A program made the translations under genes and the position numbers. A stretch of 21,330 bases of DNA from Sphaeroforma arctica JP610 (taxonomy: Eukaryota; Opisthokonta; Ichthyosporea; Ichthyophonida), in assembly GCF_001186125.1 (NCBI RefSeq), contig NW_014040552.1:149339-170668 (forward strand), in the 5' to 3' direction. Every line of letters starts with the position of its first letter. The stretch's first letter is position 1. Below the pieces are notes generated by a model that had not been told where the DNA came from, made no database searches, and worked only from the letters and a program-made list of their open reading frames with translations. Below, one piece after another: positions 1 to 7,399 of the stretch.

Positions 1-250
1 ACTTGCTACTTATTACTATCCCACCTACCTTCGCTTCTGTGCAGACGGTCATCGTAGGCCCACATACATGTCACACATATACGACAATTACATACTACTT
101 ATCACTATCCCACCTACCTTCGCTTGTGTGCAGACGGTCATCTAGACCCACATACATGTCACACATACGACAATTACTTACTACTTATCACTATCCCACC
201 TACCTTCGCTTCTGTGCAGACGGTCATCGTAGGCCCACATACATGTCACA
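1..250 (+). repeat. Tandem triplication (about 87-88 bp) that includes a 3' splice site and the exon start
   Basis: Three copies of a unit containing a pyrimidine-rich run, TTCGCTTSTGTGCAG, and the first roughly 30 bases of the first visible SAPS exon. The acceptor AGs end at 44, 133 and 219. Only the third copy runs into the exon body. In the exon phase used by the third copy, the first two copies run into stop codons (before 150 and about 265), so only the third acceptor gives the conserved protein. Copies 1 and 2 are therefore decoy acceptors inside the intron. Confidence 0.85.
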
Positions 251-643
251 CGTGTACCAACTGGCCAATATGATCGAGCGGTCTCTGCGGGGCGAAACAC
301 ACGCACTCACAACCAAAGAGAGTATCCTCCGCAAAATACGTACAGGTGAACCGAAGAAGGACACGGAGGAAGCCCAAGCACCCGACAACACCAACAACGC
401 CAGCACGGGGGTGTTTGTACCCAAGGAGTGGGTAAGGTTTGTGGGAGACGAGCTGATGGTAGACAATGCGTCTCTGGCGCTGCCGTTGGGTGGGAAAAGG
501 CCGACAGACCCACTCAGCCACTTTGGAGACAGCGATGAGGATATGAACGCTATGGAAGACGACGCGGCACAGTTGGTGAGTGGTGTTGGGTGGCTGGTTG
601 GGGTGGAGTGTGCTTGCGAGCAAGATTTGCATCTCATTCATGT

Positions 644-694
<51 letters not shown>

Positions 695-815
695 CAAGTA
701 TATGTATCTGTATCTGTATCTGTATATGTATATGTATATGTATATGTACAAGTATATGTATATGTATTTGTACATATACATGTATATGTATGTTTATGTT
801 TATGTTATTTTATTA

Positions 816-849
<34 letters not shown>

Positions 850-1613
850 AGCGTGTTTGTGTGTTCCCTGTGGTTATGCCAATACCTGCTTCTAAGTTTC
901 TTGCCGAGTTGACATTATAGCGCGTGCATTCATAACATCATCTCACATGACCAAATGCTTGGTTTAATTCGGGTTCGTTCAGGGGCTGCATCGTATCTTA
1001 GCGCAGCAACTGGCGGAAGAACCCGAAGACTTTGACAGCAATATAAACTTCGACGATGAGAATAACGCGGTCTTAAACAGGTACATTTGATCATCACAGT
1101 ACAGCGACTGACCATCTCACCGATTATAGGGTTTAGGGTTTAATCCGTTCCGCTGGTCCCGTGTCCTGCTCCGCTGTTCTATCGCGTTGGAAGTGTACAC
1201 AACCTTCGCTAGGCCAAGTGCGGGGCAGCTGTTGGTGGGCTAGGGTTTAGGGTTTTAATAAAACCTTGGGTAGTGTATGTATTGGAGTGAATCTGCAGTG
1301 ATAGTGTATCCCATACGCTCTTCAGCAGTACACCCTCTGGCTGTGTGAACGTGCTTCTGCGTTAAGCTTGTGTGACGCGTGGGTGTCAATTGGTACAGTG
1401 GGTGTCAATTGGTACAACCCAGCCCACCCATAGCAATGGCTGTGGTTATCCTCAATCGCTCTCTCTGTACCAATGCGTATACGCGTGTTGATAGTTGGTT
1501 CTCCGATTTAAGTAACCGATTCCTGTACTCGCTTGCCTTATATGTGATGACTTCTCCGGGAGAGAACCCTCGTGTCTGTAGCCATGTGGGTTGAACTTAA
1601 CCAGTCTACTAAG

Positions 1614-1652
<39 letters not shown>

Positions 1653-4600
1653 AAACGTCTAGTTTGAGGCTGAACCTCTCTCACATACGTCCACCTCAGC
1701 CTAAGGTACAATATGTGCCACATGCACCATGTATATATACGTTCCCGAAACTATTCGCCGCTATAGAAACGGATCACCGCGATTGAAATCTAAACGTTAT
1801 TAGTTTTTAACAGTCACAATACACTATGCATTTTGCACGAATGTGCACTCGAGTGTTTTCAATGCGAACACAACTACAAGTGCTTCTGATCTCATTCCCA
1901 TTTCATTTCATTTCATTTATTTTATTTCATTTCATTTTAGGCTCGAAGCCGTTGCCGCAGCCACCAAATCACAAAACGAGAATCACAATTCAGCCGAAAG
2001 CGAGGTACGCAAATGGGGATTATCTCTCTGTCGTATGTGTGTTATGTGGCGTGCAGAAACCGCCCCACACTGTATCTAGGTGTGTGTATGTGACTATACA
2101 TGTGTATCCAGGTGTTTGTAGATACTTATATGAGTATTCATACTTGATGTATATAGATACTTATATGAGTCTTTATACTTGATGTATATAGATACTTATG
2201 AGTATTTACACTTGATGTATATAGATACTTATATGAGTTTTTACACTTGATGCATATAGATACTCACATGAGTATTCATACTTGATTAGCAGCCCATTGG
2301 CTCGTGATATAAGCCCATGGTAGACCCTCTACTACCTTTTACGTGATAGCTGACGCTGTACTACCTGTCCACGTGATAGCTGACGCTGTACTTCCTGTCC
2401 ACGTGATAGCTGACGCTGTACTACCTGACCACGTGATAGCTGACGCTGTACTACCTGTCCACGTGATAACTGACGCTGTACTACTTGTCCACGTGATAGC
2501 TGACGCTGTACTACCTGTCCACGTGATAGCTGACGCTGTACTACCTGTTCACGTGATAGCTGACGCTTTACTACCTGTCCACGTGATAGCTTACTCTACA
2601 CTTGCCCTACGCTTCCTCCACCCCACCACGCACGCCTGCTATAGTTCACCAGTGACTACTTCTCCTCTGCCCTGCAATCCGCCTTCGATGACCCAGTCGA
2701 TGAGGGTTTGGTAAGTGGCCCGTGCTTGTGTGTAGAGGAAAGGAATAGCCTGTTGGTTTATTAGGGTTTAGGGTATATTCGATTTCTTATGACTCGATAG
2801 TTCCGCCACTGTGGTGCATTATAGTGGTTTCTCTGTCCGTTTTTGTCCTCCTGTACCGCAGTATCTGGTACGTACTGTACGTTTTTCTTACCCTGTACCG
2901 CAGTATCTGGTACGTACTGTACGTTTTTGTCCCCCTGTACCGCTGTATCTGGTACGTACTGTACGTTTTTGTCCCCATGTACCGCAGTATCTGGTACGTA
3001 TTGTACGTTTTATCCCCCTGTGCCGCAGTATCTGGTACGTGCGTACCGTAATTTTCGACCAGGGCAGGGCAATCTTAGAGTATCATTCAGACGTACTATC
3101 TATATATTCATATGGGTGTTGCTCTTTTCATCCTTCCCCCTCGAATCTCCGTGTTGTGAAGTTCATTAGCGATCAACTGTGCGACATATCTGCCTCGTGC
3201 ACTTGTCTGTGTGAACCAACCACCCATCCGATAGTGATAGCCTATCTACTGGTGGTGGTTATGAGGCCATAGATGTCCATACAGTAGAGTAGAGCGCACC
3301 CATCCTATAGTGATAGCCTATCTACTGGTGGTGGTTATGAGGCCATAGATGTCCATACAGTAGAGTAGAGCGCACCCATCCTATAGTGATAGCCTATCTA
3401 CTGGTGGTGGTTATGAGGCCATAGATGTCCATACAGTAGAGTAGAGTACACCTCCCTAGTGCACATATCCGCCCCCATCACTTACTGCCTGTCCTCTGGC
3501 ACCTTCTAAGGGTATCTTTGTAGTCACGTTTATTACGAACGCGTTGACGTTCCCTTCTGAGGATGCCTCTGTAGTCACGTTTATTACGAACGTGTTGACG
3601 TTCCCTTCTGAGGATGTCTCTGTAGTCACGTTTATTACGAACGCGTTGACGTCCCCTTCTGAGGATGTCTCTGTAGTCACGTTTATTACGAACGCCTTGA
3701 CATTCCTTTCTGAGGATGTCTGTGCAGTTACCTTTACTACGAACGCCTTGACGTTCCCTTCTGAGGATGTCTCTGTAGTTACCTTTACTACGAACGACTT
3801 GACGTTCCCTTCTAATGATGTCTCTGTAGTTACGTTTATTACGAACGCCTTGACGTTCCCTTCTGAGGATGTCTCTGTAGTCACGTTCATTGCGAACGCC
3901 TTGACGTTCGACGTTCCCTTCTGAGGATGCCTCTGCAGTTACCTTTTTTACGAACGCCTTGACGTTCCCTCCTGAAGATGTCTCTGTAGTCACGTTTATT
4001 ACGAACGCCTTGACGTTCCCTTCTGAGGATGTCTCTGTAGTTACCTTTACTACGAACATGTTGACGTTCCCTTCTGAGGATGTCTCTGTAGTCACGTTTA
4101 TTACGAACGCGTTGACGTCTCTGTCGTCGTACGTGCATGGTTCGTTGCCCCGCGAGACCAATCCAGGCCGTCTTGTCTGTGTGCTCTTGTGCTGGATCAC
4201 TACTGATGCAGCCTCGCCATATCATCCCGAGAAATGAATGAGTCACCACCTGCACCCCCCAAGCCACAGTGGGGTGTACGTGTACAATGTAGTATGGGAC
4301 GTGTTCAACGCTCAACTGATATTGACCTCACGCTTGGTATCAACCCTAAAACCCTAAACCCTAACCTCACATTTTGATACCAACAGTCTAGTGGGTCTAA
4401 TCGCAGTTCGGTGGATGAGAATGCGGATCCGTGGAAAGATGCCTTTGACATGCTCAAGGACGAAGTGCACAAGGTATGCGAATCAGTAGAGCTATAAGTA
4501 TGTGTATGAATATAGGTATATCAGTAGAGCTATAAGTATGTGTAAGATAATAGGTATATCAGTTGAGCTACAAGTATGTGTATGAGTATAGGTATAATAG

Positions 4601-5630
4601 TAGAGCTATAAGTATGTGTATGAGTATAGGTGTAGCTATAAGAATTAATATAGGTAAAGATATCAGTATAGGTATATGAATCGCTATAGCTATAAGAATC
4701 AGTATAGGTATAGGAATCAGTATAGATATAAGAAATATTATAGCTATCAGAATCAGTATTGTTATATACATCACTATAGCTATAATAACTATAGCTATAA
4801 GAATCAATATAGTTATATGGATCAATATAGATATATGAATCACTATAACTATAAGATAATATAGCTACGTGGATCAATATGGCTATAAGAATCAATATAG
4901 CTATAAGAATCAATATAGCTATAAGAATCAATATAGCTATAAGAATCACTATAGATATAAAAATCAATATAACTATAAGAATCACTATAGATATAAGAAT
5001 CAATATAACTATAAGAATCACTATAGATATATGAATTACTATAACTATAAGATAATATAACTACATGGATTAATATAGCTATATGAATCAATATAACTAT
5101 AAGAATCACTATAGCTATAAGAATCAATATAGCTATATGGATCACTATAGCTTTAAGACTTTATATAGCTATATGAATTAACATAGCTATAGGAATTATT
5201 ATAGCTATACGAATTAATATATAGGCCCTGTACTCCGTTTCATTAGTTTAGATTCCCTGTTTGAAGTGTTCGAACCACCACCGCACACATACACCCCTGT
5301 GCTTCTTGTCGGTGTACTTTTTTTGTTAGAGTATTCCACTACATATCATTAAATAAACAAACACGCTTTGCTTCTGCATTTTTGCTTTATCCAGGCTGCC
5401 AACGGAGACAATGATGATCCGATGGGCGAAGGGAACGAGGCAGTCACAGATGAGTGGGACGCCTTCGAAGCCGGTGAGTTTGGATACTAGTATTATGTGT
5501 ATTTGGATATATATATATATATATGTAAATATATGTAAATATATGTATATACTATATATGTATCTATGTATTTATGCATGCATGCATGTATGTATCTATG
5601 TATCTGTATGTGTATAAATATATATACATG

Positions 5631-5665
<35 letters not shown>

Positions 5666-5753
5666 ATGTATGTATTATATTATATATATATATACATATA
5701 TATATACATATATGTATGTATATGTATGTATATATACATGTATGTATATATAT

Positions 5754-5802
<49 letters not shown>

Positions 5803-6621
5803 AGCCCCTAGATCACTTGTGTCAATCCCACGTAGATTTGATTCCATACCCTGAGTCAATCTGCGTGTGTGAATACAAATACAAGACTACATCCATCATA
5901 CATACGTCAAGCGTGCATTTGTGTTTTTTCATGTGTGTTATTTCATGTGTGTCAGCGCATATGTATCCTATTACAGTAGCTTCAGTGTCTCACACTCTGA
6001 ACTCCTTTTCCGTTGTTTCATCGCGCTTGTACCAGCTGCTCCTCCCAATGCGACCAAGGACGATGTAGGTGGTGTGTTTAAAGCAGCAACTGCTAATGAA
6101 AACGATGACATGTGGGGAGCATTCGAGACCGCGGACGACGACAAAAGTGATAAGCCAGGCACAGCCAATAGACAGCTGGATACGTATGTGGGTGGTGTCA
6201 CGAGAGGGTGTTCGTTTGAGATTTGGGTTGTTGTTGCTGCGATGTGAAGTAGTTTCGAGTTAGACAAAAGTGATAAGCCAGCGACAGGCGACGGCCAACT
6301 AGATATGTAAGTGGAAGGTGTTCGTTGGAGATTTGTTGTTATTGCTGCAATGTGAAGTAGTTTAGAGTTGGTCGGCTTATGGATAGGAGCGATCTGAAAC
6401 GAGGAGTACCACTATAGTGTATGGATTCTAATAGGACTCCTTGTTCGATCCTTATTATTATACTGTATGGTTGCTATAGCAACACCCAATTCCTACTTTG
6501 GAAATCGCATAGACATAGTTCAATCGCTTACGTTATACTACACTCAATACTGAGCAGAACGGTGACTGGTTCCGGTGATGACGAAGACGGATGGGCCGAT
6601 TTCAAAGGTGCAAGTAGTTGA
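220..6621 (+). CDS. SAPS-domain regulatory subunit of protein phosphatase 6 (3' part, eight exons)
   Basis: Exons read as 220-575, 983-1080, 1941-2004, 2645-2710, 4387-4473, 5395-5473, 6036-6183 and 6558-6621 (TGA 6619-6621). All donors are GT, all acceptors AG, and the phases agree at each junction. The conceptual product is about 319 residues; the gene begins left of the window. The first exon starts with [14 protein letters not shown], matching from memory the conserved YMGHLTRIANCIV segment of animal PP6R proteins. It is followed by KEWVRFV (family RW..F) and, in exons 2-3, [18 protein letters not shown] (family DINFTLNTNESGNIALFEA). The rest is an acidic, low-complexity tail with [19 protein letters not shown] and DGWADF. 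SAPS subunits bind the PP6/Sit4 catalytic subunit and direct it to substrates in cytoplasm and nucleus. Exons are GC-richer than the repeat-filled introns. The family call is firm; exact limits of the short exons 3-5 are less certain because no transcript was available. Confidence 0.85.
640..850. repeat. (TATATG)n / (TA)n microsatellite in SAPS intron 1
   Basis: Runs of TATATG hexamers with TGTACAAG and TATCTG variants, then a pure TA run at about 825-849. The tract starts some 65 bases after the donor at 576. The long apparent reading frames here encode only Y/M/I/V/C repeats and are not genes. Confidence 0.95.
1123..1256 (+). repeat. Telomere-like TTTAGGG tracts in SAPS intron 2
   Basis: Two short tracts, at about 1125-1142 and 1241-1256, contain TAGGGTTTAGGGTTT. 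They lie about 45 and 160 bases after the donor at 1081, with TTTAGGG on the sense strand. They are too short to be a chromosome end. Confidence 0.85.
1257..1940 (+). other. Rest of SAPS intron 2, no further gene seen
   Basis: This stretch has a small direct repeat at about 1378-1417 (GTGGGTGTCAATTGGTACA, twice), a pure TA run at about 1619-1649, and a (TTTCA)n pyrimidine tract at about 1903-1937. The last forms the polypyrimidine part of the acceptor TTTTAG at 1940. I see no convincing extra exon. Confidence 0.6.
2117..2287. repeat. Minisatellite, about 37-bp unit, SAPS intron 3
   Basis: About five imperfect copies of a unit containing GATACTTATATGAGT and CACTTGATGTATAT. It is noncoding and lies between exons ending at 2004 and starting at 2645. 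Confidence 0.85.
2341..2590. repeat. Minisatellite, 30-bp unit, SAPS intron 3
   Basis: Eight to nine near-identical copies of a unit containing ACGTGATAGCTGACGCTGTA. The unit is ten codons long, so one frame stays open and reads [10 protein letters not shown] repeatedly. The frame is a by-product of the repeat, and the next SAPS exon begins at 2645. Confidence 0.95.
2761..2774 (+). repeat. Telomere-like tract near the 5' end of SAPS intron 4
   Basis: TTAGGGTTTAGGGT lies 50 bases after the donor GTAAGT at 2711. It is exactly complementary over 14 bases to 4351-4364 near the other end of the same intron. Confidence 0.85.
2835..3060. repeat. Minisatellite, 41-42-bp unit, SAPS intron 4
   Basis: Five copies starting at about 2851, 2893, 2935, 2977 and 3018. 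Each contains CTGTACCGCAGTATCTGG and the self-complementary GGTACGTAC. Spacing is 42, 42, 42 and 41 bases, so the frame shifts in the last copy. Confidence 0.93.
3221..3449. repeat. Minisatellite, 76-bp unit, three copies, SAPS intron 4
   Basis: Three nearly identical units start at 3221, 3297 and 3373. Each begins CACCCATCC and contains CTATCTACTGGTGGTGG. The high identity points to recent duplication. Confidence 0.95.
3500..4130. repeat. Minisatellite, 51-bp unit, about twelve copies, SAPS intron 4
   Basis: The unit contains TTGACGTTCCCTTCTGAGGA followed by TGTCTCTGTAGT and ACGAACGC. One disturbed unit with an internal GACGTTC duplication lies near 3900-3925. The unit is 17 codons long and has no stop in at least one frame on each strand, so open frames of 120-240 codons appear on both strands; these are repeat artefacts. 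Confidence 0.95.
4342..4366 (-). repeat. Telomere-like tract near the 3' end of SAPS intron 4
   Basis: On the + strand this reads CCCTAAAACCCTAAACCCTA and ends about 20 bases before the acceptor CAG at 4384-4386. Bases 4351-4364 can pair perfectly with 2761-2774 in the same intron. Confidence 0.88.
4480..5222. repeat. AT-rich minisatellite, 18-bp unit and longer variants, SAPS intron 5
   Basis: The left part (4480-4640) has about 40-bp units around GAGCTATAAGTATGTGTATG. The rest is built from 18-bp units such as TATAAGAATCAATATAGC in alternating variants (AGAATC, TGGATC, TGAATT). It nearly fills the intron between exons ending at 4473 and starting at 5395. Open frames in it read only Y/N/K/I/S repeats. 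Confidence 0.93.
5505..5803. repeat. (TA)n, (TATG)n and (TG)n microsatellites in SAPS intron 6
   Basis: Nested simple repeats begin about 30 bases after the donor at 5474. They include GTATGTATCTATG runs, GCATGCATGCATG, and two (TG)n runs near 5650 and 5790. Nothing coding is visible. Confidence 0.93.
6140..6375 (+). repeat. Tandem duplication (about 123 bp) across the 3' end of SAPS exon 7 and its donor
   Basis: GACAAAAGTGATAAGCCA occurs at 6140 and again at 6263, with matching sequence downstream including GATGTGAAGTAGTTT in both copies. The first copy holds the last 44 bases of exon 7 and the donor GTATGT at 6184. The second copy lies in the intron, with an exon-like segment followed by ATGTAAGT at about 6304. 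The second segment lacks a 3' splice site that would keep it in frame, so it is probably a silent exon relic. Confidence 0.82.
6470..6483. promoter_or_regulatory. Perfect X-box-like palindrome (candidate RFX site)
   Basis: GTTGCTATAGCAAC is a perfect 14-bp palindrome and satisfies the RFX X-box consensus GTHNYYATRRNAAC at every position. It lies in the last SAPS intron, about 75 bases before the final exon. Whether it is bound is unknown, and chance occurrence is possible. Confidence 0.35.
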
Positions 6622-6703
6622 AAGGTATTCCATCCAAAACACTAAGGCTATTTTTGATATTGTATATAGATGCAAAGATATTATATGATACTGCGGTATC
6701 TAA

Positions 6704-6709
6704 AATAAA
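6704..6709 (+). terminator. Candidate poly(A) signal of the SAPS gene
   Basis: AATAAA lies 83 bases after the stop codon at 6619-6621, a normal distance for a eukaryotic 3' UTR. Confidence 0.55.
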
Positions 6710-6887
6710 TCAGGCCGTGAAATTCAAAAGTATTTCGGATTCCTCGCTGTCTTCACACTGAAATATCATAAATATTGTGCTATACGCACCCGATTTGGTT
6801 AGAGATGGGTTCGTTTAAGAATGTCTCTAAATATATTGCAACGTATATTTGGCTTATCTCTCTCCGGTTGAGACGACACTGTACACT

Positions 6888-6981
<94 letters not shown>

Positions 6982-7042
6982 TGTATGTAGTATGTATGTA
7001 TGTATGTATGTAGTGTTGTTAGTTAGTAGTATAGTATGTATA

Positions 7043-7076
<34 letters not shown>
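6888..7076. repeat. (TA)n-(TG)n-(TATG)n-(TA)n compound microsatellite
   Basis: A TA run at about 6890-6926 passes into a long TG run to about 6978, then ATGT tetramers, TAGTATAG-type sequence and another TA run at about 7047-7076. It lies between the SAPS 3' end and the pogo element. Confidence 0.95.
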
Positions 7077-7081
<5 letters not shown>

Positions 7082-7207
7082 CAGTATATATGTATGTATA
7101 AGTGCTGTAAACATACACAGCCTCCTAAAAAAGACACAAATATCATGGCCCTTTGGATTAGGGTCTGTGCGGAGAACATTACATGATGTCTTAGAGAAAT
7201 CGATCAT

Positions 7208-7325
7208 ATTCGACCAGAGTCAGAAACGCTATTAATACATACAAATCCACAAGACTACAGCGGTAATTTTCGATCAGAGTCAGAGACGCTATTAATACAC
7301 AAATACAAATCCACAAGACCACAGG
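7208..7325. repeat. Imperfect tandem duplication, about 60 bp
   Basis: Two copies share CAGAGTCAG, ACGCTATTAATACA and ACAAATCCACAAGAC. The second has a few extra bases. No coding potential is evident. Confidence 0.8.
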
Positions 7326-7399
7326 CTCAGGGCCATGCAAATAGAAGATGATACGATATCTTGTCAAGTTGTCATATACATATAGTCATAAGCAATGGG

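Noticed and set aside
224-641. Minus-strand open frames opposite the first SAPS exon
   Set aside because: Shadows of the coding exon on the + strand, whose protein has clear family similarity.
580-920. Open frames with Y/M/I/C/V repeats, and similar ones at 5566-5854, 6775-7179 and 14808-15463
   Set aside because: Translations of (TA)n, (TG)n and TATATG microsatellites.
2343-2714. Open frame reading [10 protein letters not shown] repeatedly
   Set aside because: It is a 30-bp array in an intron; the real coding exon at 2645-2710 uses its own frame and splice sites.
2341-3449. CRISPR-like direct repeats
   Set aside because: Repeats are contiguous tandem units with no unique spacers, inside introns of a eukaryotic gene.
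3456-4315. Long open frames on both strands (up to 240 codons)
   Set aside because: They are generated by the 51-bp (17-codon) minisatellite inside a SAPS intron; there is no codon-biased divergence and no homology.
4530-5145. Open frames rich in I/L/S/Y/N on both strands
   Set aside because: Products of the 18-bp AT-rich array in SAPS intron 5.
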